This document shows positions 1-8,660 of a stretch of 64,000 nt of DNA, piece by piece. Positions within the stretch are counted from its first letter, which is position 1, and the number at the start of each line of letters is the position of its first letter. The notes under the pieces are model-generated. The model saw only the letters and a list, made by a program, of their open reading frames with translations. It ran no database searches and was not told the DNA's origin. The translations under genes were made by a program, and so were the position numbers. Source of the DNA: JANLSE01 sp038214135 (GTDB taxonomy: Bacteria; Chloroflexota; Chloroflexia; Chloroflexales; Roseiflexaceae); the NCBI GenBank assembly GCA_038214135.1, contig JBBQSD010000010.1, forward strand, positions 17,473 to 81,472, in the 5' to 3' direction.

Positions 1-1875
1 CGCGAGATCGACGCGCTTGGTGGGCTGATGGGCCGCATCACCGACCAGACCTTCATCCAGATTCGGCTGCTGAATGAGAGCAAAGGGCCAGCGGTTCAGG
101 CGACCCGCGCACAGGCCGATAAACGGCTGTATGCTAAAGTCATGAAGGAAACGCTGGAGGCACTGCCAAACCTGGATCTCAAACAGGCGATGGTTACCAG
201 TATTCAGGAGTCAGGAGTCAGGAGTCAGAATACAAATGGTGTTGCTCCGAGTGCTGATGCTGTGGCAACAATGTCTTCTTCTGACTCCTGGCTTGTGACT
301 CCTGGCTTCTCCGTTACAACTCATACTGGACGCATCTTCCAATCGCGTACGCTGATACTGACGACCGGAACATTTCTGCGCGGGCGGGCGGTTGCTGGTG
401 AGGCAATCTGGGGTGCTGGCCGCGCTGGTGAGGCTCCTGCTGTGGCACTCGGCGAGGATCTGGCGGCGCTCGGATTCCCATTGGTGCGGCTCAAAACCGG
501 CACACCGCCACGGATCGATGCCCGCACGATTGATTTTTCACAGACCGAGATCCAGCCTGGGAGTGCGGTGCCACTCTCGTTTGGGCATTACTATGCGACA
601 ACCAATGAGCAAGGCGATTATCAGCCTGCACCAGCGATCATTCCTGCATACAGAGGCCCACCAGCTCGTGTCTATCCAGCGGCACAGTTGGGTGGCTGGC
701 GTGATCAACTACCGTGCTATCAGGTTCACACAAGCCCAGCCTTCCACGAGATTGTGCGCGCCAATCTGGATCGGGCACCATTGTTCAGTGGCGTGATCGA
801 GGGGGTTGGCCCGCGCTATTGCCCAAGCATCGAGGACAAGATCGTGCGCTTTGCGGAAAAAGAGCGCCATGGCATGTTCCTCGAACCCGAAGGCTGGCAG
901 ACGAGCGAAGTCTATGTTCAGGGCTGCAATACATCGCTTCCAGAAGATGTGCAATGGGCCATGCTGCGGAGCATTCCGGCACTGCATCAGGTTGAATTGA
1001 TGCGCCCTGGCTATGCAATTGAGTATGATGCCGTGGCAACCGGTGAGATCACCGCCGGGCTGGAAGCCAAGCGGCTGCGCGGGTTGTTCCTGGCTGGCCA
1101 GATCAATGGAACAACTGGCTATGAGGAGGCGGCGGCTCAGGGGTTGATGGCTGGAATCAATGCGGCGCGAGCTGTTCAGGGCCAGCAGGCGGTGATATTG
1201 CGGCGCGATCAGGCCTATATTGGGGTGTTGATCGATGATCTTGTGACCAAGGAGATCCACGAGCCATATCGTATGTTCACATCACGAGCAGAGCATCGCC
1301 TGGTTCTGCGTAGCGATAATGCCGATCTGCGGCTCACGCCGATTGCCGCTGAATTGGGCATTGTGGAAGCGCAGCGGGCTGTGGCGGTTCAGCGCAAGCA
1401 AGCCCACACGGAGGAGTTGATGGCACTGCTGCAAGGGCGGCGGGTGTTCCCATCGGCGGCAACCAACACGCGCCTGGAAGCGGCTGGCATCGCAGCCTTG
1501 GCGGTTGAGGCAACTGCCGAAGAGGTTCTGCGCCGCCCAGAGGTGCGCTATGCCCAATTGCAGGCGGCACTCAATCTGCCCGAAGCACCGGCAGATATTG
1601 TCGAGCAGGTGGAAGTGCTGGCCAAATATGGTGGGTATCTCGTGAAACAGCAGCGTGAGATCGAGCGCGTGAAGCGGATGGAGACGCGGCGTTTGCCAGA
1701 GAGCCTGGATTATACGGCGATTCGCGGCCTACGCAACGAAGCTAGGCAGGTACTTCTGCGCTTTCGCCCGGCAACATTGGGCCAGGCAGCGCGATTAGCG
1801 GGGATCAACCCCGCCGATATTGCGGTACTGCTGGTGGCACTGGAGCGACGAAACGCAATCGAATCCGCAGGCTGA
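1..1875 (+). CDS. mnmG: MnmG (GidA) tRNA-modification enzyme, 5' part outside window
   Basis: FAD-dependent partner of MnmE that builds the carboxymethylaminomethyl group on U34 of tRNAs. The reading frame is open from base 1 (REIDALGG..., the usual MnmG context), so the N-terminal FAD-binding part lies upstream of the window. Recognisable stretches are SKGPAVQATRAQADK, LTTGTFLRG, GTTGYEEAAAQGLMAGINAA, the TSRAEHRL segment and the C-terminal AKYGGYLVKQQ region that contacts MnmE and tRNA. Odd: fragment residues about 67-103 are encoded by an inverted pair of heptad-repeat arms (201-310) that homologs should lack; the frame stays open through them. The last codons and the stop (ATCCGCAGGCTGA) match the start of the palindrome repeat that recurs about 45 bases downstream, so the repeat probably supplies the C-terminus. 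Identity is very sure; the effect of the insert is unknown. Confidence 0.96.
   Translation, partial: REIDALGGLMGRITDQTFIQIRLLNESKGPAVQATRAQADKRLYAKVMKETLEALPNLDLKQAMVTSIQESGVRSQNTNGVAPSADAVATMSSSDSWLVTPGFSVTTHTGRIFQSRTLILTTGTFLRGRAVAGEAIWGAGRAGEAPAVALGEDLAALGFPLVRLKTGTPPRIDARTIDFSQTEIQPGSAVPLSFGHYYATTNEQGDYQPAPAIIPAYRGPPARVYPAAQLGGWRDQLPCYQVHTSPAFHEIVRANLDRAPLFSGVIEGVGPRYCPSIEDKIVRFAEKERHGMFLEPEGWQTSEVYVQGCNTSLPEDVQWAMLRSIPALHQVELMRPGYAIEYDAVATGEITAGLEAKRLRGLFLAGQINGTTGYEEAAAQGLMAGINAARAVQGQQAVILRRDQAYIGVLIDDLVTKEIHEPYRMFTSRAEHRLVLRSDNADLRLTPIAAELGIVEAQRAVAVQRKQAHTEELMALLQGRRVFPSAATNTRLEAAGIAALAVEATAEEVLRRPEVRYAQLQAALNLPEAPADIVEQVEVLAKYGGYLVKQQREIERVKRMETRRLPESLDYTAIRGLRNEARQVLLRFRPATLGQAARLAGINPADIAVLLVALERRNAIESAG
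201..310. repeat. Heptad repeat (AGGAGTC) inverted pair inside mnmG
   Basis: Left arm 204-231 holds three AGGAGTC units followed by AGAATAC. The right arm, about 280-305, carries TGACTCC units in the opposite sense. About 48 bases lie between the arms. The same heptads fill intergenic spaces at 21461, 35199, 36497, 36581, 44931 and 61389, and the arm-spacer-arm layout matches 36497-36603. The element sits in frame in mnmG and codes for about 36 extra residues. Confidence 0.9.
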
Positions 1876-1916
1876 TGAAGATTGACAAAATCATTGGGAT
1901 CTGGCATTGCTCATCC

Positions 1917-2180
1917 ATCCGCAGGCTGAAGCCTGCGGCAAAAGGAACGATGCCCTCGCCGCGTGGCTTCAGCCCGCGGGAGAGGAGCGATACCAATACC
2001 CAATTACAATGTAAAAGACCATCAGTGCTCCGTAAACTAAGTTTTCTTATATTTCGCACCGTATTGCCCTCACCCCCGGCCCCTCTCCCAGAACGGGAGC
2101 GGGGGGCGAGCCAGGATGCGGAAGAATACCCGATTATTTCCCCATGCTCCAAAGCTGAAAGCTGACTGCTGAAAGCTAGA
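1917..2180. repeat. Intergenic repeat cluster after mnmG
   Basis: The 308-base gap between mnmG and the HAD gene holds no supported gene. It contains two hairpins of the CCGCAGGCTGAAGCCTGCGG type (1917-1940 and a diverged one at 1957-1980), a CCCTCACCCC...GGGAGCGGGG palindrome (2066-2110) and heptads of the AGCTGAA/AGCTGAC type (2150-2180). Confidence 0.85.
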
Positions 2181-2183
2181 TAT

Positions 2184-2972
2184 CTATCTCCAGGCAGCAG
2201 TAAGCGCTGGCAGATCTGCATACACGGCATCTGGCTGAATATCGCTCTGTTCAAGCGATTCGGCGGTGCTGACGCCGGTAAGCACGAGTGCGCTGGCGAG
2301 GCCGGCTGCTCTGGCACCAGCGATATCGGTATCAAGCCGATCCCCAATTGTCAGCGTGCGCGCTGGGTCGGCACCAAGGATCGAGATTGCAGCCTCGAAG
2401 ATTGCTGGGCCGGGCTTGCCGATCACATATGGCTCGCGTTCACTGCCAACCCGTAGCAGCGCTAGGAGTGCGCCACAACCCGGTACGATGCCATCTTCGG
2501 CGGGAAAGGTTGTGTCGGGATTGGTACCAATGAAGGTCGAGCCAGCGCGAATATGCAGGGCAGCTCGCCGTAGCTGCGGGTATGTGACCTGGAAATCCAT
2601 GCCGACGACAACATAGGTTGGCTTGGTATCATCCTCAACAAAATAGCCATCGCCAAACAGGGCCGTACGCAGGCCATTCATCCCAATACAATAGATCGAT
2701 GTGCCGCGTGGGTTGCGAACTTCCAGGTAGCGGCGGGTTGCAACAGGCGATGTGATGATACGCTCGGCTGGCATAGCAATGCCCATGACTGCCAGCTTTT
2801 CCGAAAATTCCTCTGGTGTCATGGTTGCATTATTGGTCGCACAGGCATAGGCCACGCCGCGCTGATCAAGCAGCGCAAGAAGATCGGCCACGCCTGGCAG
2901 TGGCACCTGCCCACGATAGAGCACGCCGTCCATATCAAAGATAGCAGCCGAATAGTTGCGAAGATCGAGCAC
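2184..2972 (-). CDS. HAD superfamily class IIA hydrolase (NagD/phosphoglycolate phosphatase-like)
   Basis: A 262-residue phosphatase. Motif I is IFDMDGVLYRG near residue 11 (Asp nucleophile and the following acid-base Asp), the motif III lysine is in VIGKPGPAIF, and motif IV is IGDRLDTDIAGA; a class IIA cap lies between. Family members hydrolyse small phosphate esters such as phosphoglycolate, p-nitrophenyl phosphate or nucleoside monophosphates; the substrate cannot be told from sequence. I chose the GTG at 2972 because AAAGAGG lies just upstream. The longer frame to 3065 would translate heptad-repeat DNA (AESCMLTADS). It is followed by mnmG-side repeats and preceded by argS on the same strand. 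Confidence 0.88.
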   Translation of the reverse strand: MLDLRNYSAAIFDMDGVLYRGQVPLPGVADLLALLDQRGVAYACATNNATMTPEEFSEKLAVMGIAMPAERIITSPVATRRYLEVRNPRGTSIYCIGMNGLRTALFGDGYFVEDDTKPTYVVVGMDFQVTYPQLRRAALHIRAGSTFIGTNPDTTFPAEDGIVPGCGALLALLRVGSEREPYVIGKPGPAIFEAAISILGADPARTLTIGDRLDTDIAGARAAGLASALVLTGVSTAESLEQSDIQPDAVYADLPALTAAWR

Positions 2973-2989
2973 AAGTACCTCTTTATGTA

Positions 2990-3120
2990 AGCTATCAGCC
3001 GTCAGCATACAGCTTTCAGCACTGATGCAGATGGAAGCACATGGAAATATGCCTTGTCTGTCCAAAAGACCGCTTGTATGTCATCAAACGGTTTGTACTC
3101 CTGACGGCTGAGAGCTGAAC
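2990..3120. repeat. Heptad repeat cluster (AGCTTTC/CTGACGG family)
   Basis: Two arrays with a 7-bp period lie between argS and the HAD gene: AGCTATC AGCCGTC at 2990 onward and TCCTGAC GGCTGAG AGCTGAA at 3099-3120. They lie in inverted orientation about 80 bases apart. No gene is seen here. Confidence 0.8.
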
Positions 3121-3122
3121 GC

Positions 3123-4868
3123 TTACATTCGCTCAGGAACCCGAATCACAAGTAACGCTAACCCATTTTTGAGTGCTTGCGCTGTCGCCGCAACCAGCCG
3201 CAACCGCGCTACCCGTAGTTCGGGTGTTTCTGCTTTGAGCACCGAACAATCGCGGTAGAACCCCGAAAGCGCCCTTGCTGTCTCGTAGCACCATTCGCCA
3301 ACAACAAACGGTGCATAGCGATCTGCAGCCTCGCGTACGGCACCTGGCAACCTGGCCAATTGCTTGATCAGCGCTGCCTCAGATGGATGTGTGAGCAATG
3401 CTGCCGAAAGAGCCGTGTTCTCATGGCCTACAGATGGCTGTAGTTCTTCTGTGGCATTGCGCAAAATCGATTTACAGCGGGCATACATATACTGAATGTA
3501 GGTTGAGCTATTGCCTTCGAGCGCCAACATCCGATCCCAATCCAGGGTAATATTGCGGCGCGGATCCTGGTACAGATCGTTATACACAACCCCACCAACA
3601 CCAACAATCTCAGCGATTTCGTCGCGCTCGGCTTCGGGAATCTCAGGGCTGGTCTTGTCGACGATGGCCCGTGCGCGGGCGTGGGCATCGTTGAGCAGAT
3701 CGGCCAGATAGATCATATTGCCAGCGCGTGTCGAAAATGGTTTGCCGGAAACATCAAAGATTGTGCCAAATTTGATATGCTCCAGCACAACACCCTGAGC
3801 CTCGCCCATGGCTCGTGCGAGTGCAAACAATTGCCGGAAGTGCAGTTCCTGGCGTGCATCAACCACATAAATGATCTGCGCTGGGCTGAATTCGCTTACG
3901 CGAAACTGGATGCAAGCAATATCGCGGGTATGATAGAGTGTGCCGCCATCGCTGCGCTGTAGCAGAAAGGTCGGCATGTTCTTCTCTAGCTCTGCGACAA
4001 CCACCGCGCCTTTTTCGTCGCGATAGGCGACACCGCTAGAAAGTGCTTGCTCGATCACCGCCTCGGACATTGGCGCATAGAAGCTCTCGCCATAGGCGTG
4101 ATCGAAATGAATGCCAAGCCGTTCGTAGTTCGGCTGATTGGCGGCCATTGTCAGATCGACCATCCACTGCCACAGCTCGCGTGCGGTTGGGTCGCCCTGT
4201 TCGAGTTTGAGCGACCAAGCGCGGGCTTCTTCATCAAGGGCTGGATCATCCTTGGCCAGCCGATTATATTCAGCATACAGTTTATCGATCTGGGCAATCG
4301 CTTCTTCGCCCTCCGCCTGTGGCTTACCCCAGCGCAGAATGGCAGCAATATTCTTGCCGAACTGAGTGCCCCAATCGCCGAGATGATTATCGCCAATGGT
4401 TCGATAGCCCTGGAAACTGAAGATATTGTAGAGCGACTGACCAATAATCGTTGAGCGAATATGGCCAACATGCATTGTTTTAGCGATATTCGGGGCCGAA
4501 TAATCGATCACAATTGTCTGGCCTGCACCACGATCATCGCTGCCATAGCGCTCGCCAAGTCGTTCGATCTGGGCTAGCACGGCTGCTGCAAAGCGCTGAA
4601 TGTCCAGCGAGAAGTTCAGGAATGGCCCAGCGGAAGTGACCGAGCTCACCAACCCATCGGCAGATAGGCGAACGGTGCCTGCCAGTTCCTGGGCCAATTG
4701 TGGCGGCGGAACGCCCAGTTCTTTGGCGGCTCTGAAGGTTGGGAATGCCAGATCAGCGGGAATATTTGGCTTTGGTGCAGCAAGTTCGATCAGCGGTTTG
4801 GGTATTCGCCCAGTAGCCGCGATTGCCGTATGCACCTCTCGCTCAAATTGGTCGAGTGCGTATTCCAT
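3123..4868 (-). CDS. argS: Arginyl-tRNA synthetase
   Basis: Class I aminoacyl-tRNA synthetase charging tRNA-Arg, 581 residues, a usual length. Evidence includes the N-terminal Add-1 domain, the HIGH-type signature HVGH in APNIAKTMHVGHIRSTIIG, GDWGTQFG, the conserved YVVDARQELHFRQLF stretch and the anticodon-binding C-terminus ending near ALLVIRVPERM. As in many ArgS there is no canonical KMSKS; the equivalent is SGKPFSTRAGNMI. The start at 4868 has GAGGA four bases upstream. The frame is open to 5174, but that extension translates repeat DNA (HTGSGALRGIALRFPLL) and is rejected. No T-box or leader was found upstream. Confidence 0.96.
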   Translation of the reverse strand: MEYALDQFEREVHTAIAATGRIPKPLIELAAPKPNIPADLAFPTFRAAKELGVPPPQLAQELAGTVRLSADGLVSSVTSAGPFLNFSLDIQRFAAAVLAQIERLGERYGSDDRGAGQTIVIDYSAPNIAKTMHVGHIRSTIIGQSLYNIFSFQGYRTIGDNHLGDWGTQFGKNIAAILRWGKPQAEGEEAIAQIDKLYAEYNRLAKDDPALDEEARAWSLKLEQGDPTARELWQWMVDLTMAANQPNYERLGIHFDHAYGESFYAPMSEAVIEQALSSGVAYRDEKGAVVVAELEKNMPTFLLQRSDGGTLYHTRDIACIQFRVSEFSPAQIIYVVDARQELHFRQLFALARAMGEAQGVVLEHIKFGTIFDVSGKPFSTRAGNMIYLADLLNDAHARARAIVDKTSPEIPEAERDEIAEIVGVGGVVYNDLYQDPRRNITLDWDRMLALEGNSSTYIQYMYARCKSILRNATEELQPSVGHENTALSAALLTHPSEAALIKQLARLPGAVREAADRYAPFVVGEWCYETARALSGFYRDCSVLKAETPELRVARLRLVAATAQALKNGLALLVIRVPERM

Positions 4869-5037
4869 ACAATCCTCAGTATTATCAGTATTGTCAATGA
4901 GCCATGACGATACAAAAACGTGAGGGGTGGCCCTCACGAGACGACTGCAAACAGTATATGCGTAACATTCAGGACGCGCAAGAACGATGCTATAAGGCTC
5001 AAAAACTGGGCATGAGCAACGTCCCTTTTCCCCGCAT

Positions 5038-5138
5038 CCCCTGGCCCCTTCTCCCACATTGGGGAGAAGGGGAAACCGTAGTGCGATGCCGCGCAGAGCC
5101 CCGCTCCCCGTGTGGGAGCGGGGTTGGGGTGAGGGGAA
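5038..5138. repeat. Palindrome pair, CCCCTTCTCCCACATTGGGG type
   Basis: Two adjacent hairpins (5038-5072 and 5098-5138) with CCCCTTCTCCC...GGGAGAAGGGG and CCCGCTCCCC...GGGAGCGGGG stems, ending in GGTGAGGGG. The same family appears at 2066, 21510, 28053, 40832 and 56174, the last three inside genes. Confidence 0.85.
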
Positions 5139-5198
5139 CAAGGCGATACACCCCCATTTTGGGACTTTGCACATGCCCTGGGCTCAAAAACTGGGGAC

Positions 5199-5227
5199 TT
5201 GACAAATGCGAACGCTTGTTCTATAAT
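5199..5227 (+). promoter_or_regulatory. Consensus sigma-70-type promoter of the 54-residue gene
   Basis: TTGACA at 5199-5204 and TATAAT at 5222-5227 with a 17-base spacer: a full match to the housekeeping consensus. The predicted start is about 55 bases upstream of the ATG at 5291. Confidence 0.85.
5210..5221. promoter_or_regulatory. SOS-like operator GAAC-GCTT-GTTC in promoter spacer
   Basis: GAACGCTTGTTC fits the Gram-positive type LexA box (GAAC N4 GTTC) and directly abuts the -10 hexamer, where a bound repressor would block RNA polymerase. A 17/20 match, including the -10, precedes the glycosylase gene (8641-8661). LexA as the binder is inferred. Confidence 0.55.
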
Positions 5228-5290
5228 ACAAATACACCGAGATGATCGTGTGTAGGAGAGGGTAGACACCCAAGAAACGCGAGGGAAGAG

Positions 5291-5455
5291 ATGTATCGTA
5301 AAGAAATTGCCTACGACCGAGAGACACATGATTACGCCATGTACCTCGATGGTGAATTGGTCGGGTTTGCCCGAACCTATCACGAGGCGGAGGTTGCGCT
5401 TGATCAACTCGTCTTTGAGTTGCTCAGTGGCCAATACTTTCGCGAGGCGGCATAA
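5291..5455 (+). CDS. 54-residue protein of unknown function, possibly damage-inducible
   Basis: Starts MYRKEIAYDRETHDYAMYLD and continues with GELVGFARTYHEAEVALDQL; stop at 5453. I do not know a named family. It is acidic, tyrosine-rich and likely a compact alpha/beta fold with a C-terminal helix (HEAEVALDQLVFELLSG); it has no membrane segment or cysteine. GGGAAGAG lies just before the ATG. A perfect TTGACA-17-TATAAT promoter with an SOS-like box (5199-5227) drives it. It is flanked by repeat arrays and appears monocistronic. Short length leaves some doubt, but the promoter, ribosome site and coding-like composition agree. Confidence 0.75.
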   Translation: MYRKEIAYDRETHDYAMYLDGELVGFARTYHEAEVALDQLVFELLSGQYFREAA

Positions 5456-5504
5456 TCAATCTATTGGGCGTTCTGAAGAAATAGAATAGCCGTTACTCTG
5501 ACCA

Positions 5505-5661
5505 GGTGACAATGTGACCGGGCGACTTGGTGACATATGCTTCATCGAAGCGTATCACACCAATCAAACACCTTCACCGTGTCATCCCGTCACCCGGTCA
5601 ACGCGCCATCCCACTGCCGTGCCATCCCGTTGCCCCGTCACCGTGTCAGGTATGGTACAAT
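5505..5661. repeat. 8-bp tandem repeat arrays (GTGACAGG/GTCACC family)
   Basis: The gap of about 430 bases before the DMT gene holds two arrays with an 8-bp period in opposite sense: GGTGACAA TGTGACCG at 5509-5537 and GTGTCATC CCGTCACC running to 5650. TGG-TACAAT (5653-5661) at the end resembles an extended -10 element. No gene is supported; the short frames here are repeat translations. Confidence 0.8.
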
Positions 5662-5887
5662 CACGACCGCACACGGGATGTGTGTGCCGTCGTTGATCAA
5701 GGATCAGACCGCAATGCCACCCTCAATCCATGGCGTGTTGCCCCCACCAGTCGCTGCCGCTCACTAAGGGCAGGCTGGCCAATACTTTTCTGGCGCATCA
5801 TTGCATGTGCCTGATTCTGTGTACCCATCCTGTCCTCCGCTCATTATTGGTTTTTTGTTGAGCGCAGCGAAAGGATCGGGGTTTCCA

Positions 5888-6799
5888 ATGTCTCATTCTG
5901 TTCTGGATGTCCATGCCACACGGCGTGGGCTGGGTTTGATCGCGTTGGCGGCCACGCTGTGGGGCACTGTTGGGGTTGCAACGCAAGGGATCTATCGGCT
6001 TTCCACCGTCACTCCGCTTTCAGTCGGGTTCTTTCGGCTGGTGATTGCAGCGCCAGTTCTGTTGGTTGCATGCCTGTTTCTGCTTGGCCGACGCTCCTGG
6101 CAGATCGAGATGCGTGATGCTGGGCTGATGGCCATGATCGGGGCCATGCTGGCGCTGTATCAGGTGTGCTTCTTCACCGCGATTGTGTATACGGGTGTGA
6201 CAATCGCGACGCTTGTGACGCTGTGTACTGCGCCAATCATGGCGGCGGTGCTTGCGGTGATCTTCACCCGCGAACGATTGAACAGAACAATTGTGATTTC
6301 GCTGGCTATCGCATTACTCGGCACGATCCTGCTTGTTGGTATCCCTGAACATGGCGCAGCGGGTGGCCGATTGATTATTGGTGTTCTGTTCGCGCTTGGT
6401 TCGGCATTTGGCTATGCTACTATGACGATCTGTAGTCGGTTGATTGCAGGGAACATCCATCCATTGCAGACAAACGCGATTGCATTTGGAACGGGTGCGC
6501 TGGTGCTGCTGGTGCTGACAATCCCATCGGGTGGGCCGATCCTCAGCTATCCAACCGAAAGCTGGCTATTGCTGGTGTATTTGGGGTTGGTGCCAACAGC
6601 GTTTGCCTATGGTCTGTTCTTTCTTGGCATGCGGGTGACTTCCGCAACAGTGGCGACGATTGTCACTCTGGTGGAGCCGTTGACAGCCACGCTCCTGGCT
6701 TGGTTGATATTCAAGGAACAGCTTGGGCCGCTTGGGTTTGTTGGCGCAGGGTTATTATTGGCGGCCCTGCTGCTATTAGCGCGCCAGGGAGGGCGTTAG
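5888..6799 (+). CDS. DMT-superfamily transporter with two EamA domains
   Basis: A 303-residue inner-membrane protein with about ten hydrophobic helices in two EamA halves (roughly residues 15-145 and 160-300). Typical EamA stretches are ALAATLWGTVGVATQGIYRLS, FTAIVYTGVTIATLVTLCTAPIM and the ending LEPLTATLLAWLIFKEQLGPLGFVGAGLLL. Such proteins export or import small metabolites; the substrate is unknown. The ATG at 5888 is chosen because the extended frame to 5801 has no hydrophobic or conserved content; the ribosome site is weak (AAGGA about 12 bases away), so the start is uncertain. The end overlaps the convergent S33 gene by four bases. Confidence 0.88.
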   Translation: MSHSVLDVHATRRGLGLIALAATLWGTVGVATQGIYRLSTVTPLSVGFFRLVIAAPVLLVACLFLLGRRSWQIEMRDAGLMAMIGAMLALYQVCFFTAIVYTGVTIATLVTLCTAPIMAAVLAVIFTRERLNRTIVISLAIALLGTILLVGIPEHGAAGGRLIIGVLFALGSAFGYATMTICSRLIAGNIHPLQTNAIAFGTGALVLLVLTIPSGGPILSYPTESWLLLVYLGLVPTAFAYGLFFLGMRVTSATVATIVTLVEPLTATLLAWLIFKEQLGPLGFVGAGLLLAALLLLARQGGR

Positions 6800-8427
6800 C
6801 GTGGCACCCGAAATGGCGGCGGTTGCATCTGATCAACACAGGATATATTTAGTTTTGCGGTTGGGTTATTGATGAAGGCGGTATAGATCGAGATCGGGCA
6901 GGGCTGCGCGAAGGTCGCGTGGCCCAGTCCGGGAAACTCGACCACCGTGGATCGTTCTAGTGTGTTGGCCGCACGGCTGGCATATTCTGGCGGCGTCACG
7001 GGATCATACTGGCCCGCGAGTAACAGGGTTGGGATGGCGCTACGTACCGGTTCATTCTCGCGTGGATCGGCTGGGCGGGCGGCCCATTTCGCGCAATAAC
7101 GTAGGATCTCTGGGTCGCCAAAGGCCGATTTAAGCTCTGGATGGACTTTTGCTGCTGCCGTTTCTAGCGCTGCTACCTGATTAAATGGCGTTTCTTCTGA
7201 ACATTCAACTGCATAATAATCGCCCTCGCTCAACCCATCAAACAGAAAGATCACCCAGCCCCATTCGCCGAGTGCTGCTGTTTCACCACGGGCCGTTTCT
7301 GCATCCGCTCGTGCGATCAGATCCGGCAGATCAGGAATAAAATCGGTGATATACAGTGATGTGAACAGCATATTGACCAACTGGGTGCCATCGATTCGTA
7401 CAGCATATTCCTTACCATCGGTATAGTTGCGTGCTGTGGCCGTGAGCGGCTTGGCATCCAACCTACGAACCAGTGCATAGAAGCGTTCATCCAGGTTTGG
7501 GTAGGCCTTTGCACAAGCTGGATCGGCAACACACCCCTGAAACAGGGTATCGAACGCACGCTGGGCTGCTGCTGGCAGATCGACATAGCGATCCACAAAT
7601 GGCGGGTAGACCGAATCGAGAACGGCGCTACGAACGCCATCTGGCTGATCGCGGAGGATCGTCAATCCCAATCGAGTGCCATATGAAACCCCAAGCAGAT
7701 TCCATTCCTGGTAACCAAGCGCGCGCATTAGATCGTACACATCGGCGGCGCTGGCACTGCTGGAAAACCAGCTCAGATCAACCCCATTGGCCACAAGGCG
7801 ATTGCGACATGCCTCAAGAGATTTTTCATCGCGGGCGTTGACTTCGGCACGGGTGAGTGGCGTATTCAATGTCGCATACAGCGCATTGGTATATTCTGGG
7901 CAATCGAGTGAGGGTTTGGATAGCCCAACGCCACGCTGATCGAATAGAATAATATCGCGCTGTTCCTGCAGATCAACGGCAAAATTGGTGCTAAAAAAAT
8001 CCGATGATCCGCCAAGTGTCTCTCCACCAGGCCCGCCATCGAGATACACAATCGGATCTGGCAATACGTTTGTTCCGCTTGCTTTGAGCACCGCAACTGC
8101 CAACTGGATTGTTTGGCCATCTGGCTTTGTTCGATCAGCGAGTACTGTGAGTGTGCCACAGAATGTATTCTGACCATCGGTTCGGCCACCAGGCAGATCG
8201 AAGGCACAGCTGTGTTTGGCAAATGTGGGCACAAATGTAGAAGTTGGCGTGCTGGTTGGATCAGGTTGCGTTGGAGCAATTGGCGTTGCTGTGCTTGGAG
8301 CCGATGTTGACGCTGGAAATGTTGTCGGGAGCGCAGCCGTTGACGTTGCAAGCGGGGCGGTTGGGCGACCACCACAGCCAATAAGGGCAATGGTGAGGAA
8401 TGCCAGGATGAGGTGTTTGGGGTGCAT
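6796..8427 (-). CDS. Lipoprotein alpha/beta-hydrolase, S33 (tripeptidyl/prolyl aminopeptidase-like)
   Basis: A 543-residue secreted hydrolase. The N-terminus has a signal peptide with lipobox LIGC (Cys about residue 18), then a Thr/Ser/Pro-rich linker to about residue 68. The hydrolase domain shows the GGPGG oxyanion loop, DQRGVG, nucleophile elbow GVSYGTR, the acid in AGQYDPVTPP and the catalytic His in GLGHATF, with the TAP-like C-terminal part typical of secreted S33 peptidases. It probably trims peptides or esters outside the cell, anchored by lipid. AAAGGA lies six bases before the ATG. Convergent with the DMT gene. Confidence 0.9.
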   Translation of the reverse strand: MHPKHLILAFLTIALIGCGGRPTAPLATSTAALPTTFPASTSAPSTATPIAPTQPDPTSTPTSTFVPTFAKHSCAFDLPGGRTDGQNTFCGTLTVLADRTKPDGQTIQLAVAVLKASGTNVLPDPIVYLDGGPGGETLGGSSDFFSTNFAVDLQEQRDIILFDQRGVGLSKPSLDCPEYTNALYATLNTPLTRAEVNARDEKSLEACRNRLVANGVDLSWFSSSASAADVYDLMRALGYQEWNLLGVSYGTRLGLTILRDQPDGVRSAVLDSVYPPFVDRYVDLPAAAQRAFDTLFQGCVADPACAKAYPNLDERFYALVRRLDAKPLTATARNYTDGKEYAVRIDGTQLVNMLFTSLYITDFIPDLPDLIARADAETARGETAALGEWGWVIFLFDGLSEGDYYAVECSEETPFNQVAALETAAAKVHPELKSAFGDPEILRYCAKWAARPADPRENEPVRSAIPTLLLAGQYDPVTPPEYASRAANTLERSTVVEFPGLGHATFAQPCPISIYTAFINNPTAKLNISCVDQMQPPPFRVPR

Positions 8428-8497
8428 CGGGTTTCCTTTTGTGTGGGTTTATGGATATGATGTCTTTGTGATCAGATCGCACTGCCCGCGATGAATC

Positions 8498-8574
8498 GTA
8501 GGGGTGGTTCGCGAACCACCCGCGATGCCAATCCATTGAACCATCTTAGTGGGCGGTTCACAAACCGTCCCTAC
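8498..8574. repeat. Pair of GTAGGGGTGGTTCGCGAACC-type palindromes
   Basis: Hairpins at 8498-8520 and 8548-8574, the second diverged (GGGCGGTTCACAAACCGTCC). Same family as 16134, 43514 (inside carA), 49889, 62148 and the array at 63865. Confidence 0.85.
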
Positions 8575-8630
8575 ACAACGACCGGCATGGAGATCGCAGC
8601 AAAACGTTACGTCGCGCCTGTTCGACGGAA

Positions 8631-8660
8631 TTGCGTGTTTGCGACCACATGTTCTATAAT
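8631..8660 (+). promoter_or_regulatory. Likely promoter of the glycosylase gene with SOS-like half-site
   Basis: TTGCGT (8631) - 18 - TATAAT (8655-8660). GACCACATGTTC (8643-8654) abuts the -10 exactly as GAACGCTTGTTC does at 5210. The two boxes plus -10 share 17 of 20 bases. One mismatch in the left half-site weakens it as a LexA box. Confidence 0.5.

Noticed and set aside
1875..2165. 96-residue + frame directly after mnmG
   Set aside because: Made of palindrome and heptad DNA; no conserved content.
4869..5290. T-box or other tRNA-sensing leader for argS
   Set aside because: No specifier stem, T-box sequence or terminator found upstream of argS or cysS.
4869..5434. Minus frames extending argS and overlapping to 5434
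   Set aside because: They translate palindrome and promoter DNA (HTGSGALRG-type); argS starts at 4868.
5514..5814. Three overlapping + frames of 60-95 residues
   Set aside because: Translations of the 8-bp repeat arrays without ribosome sites.
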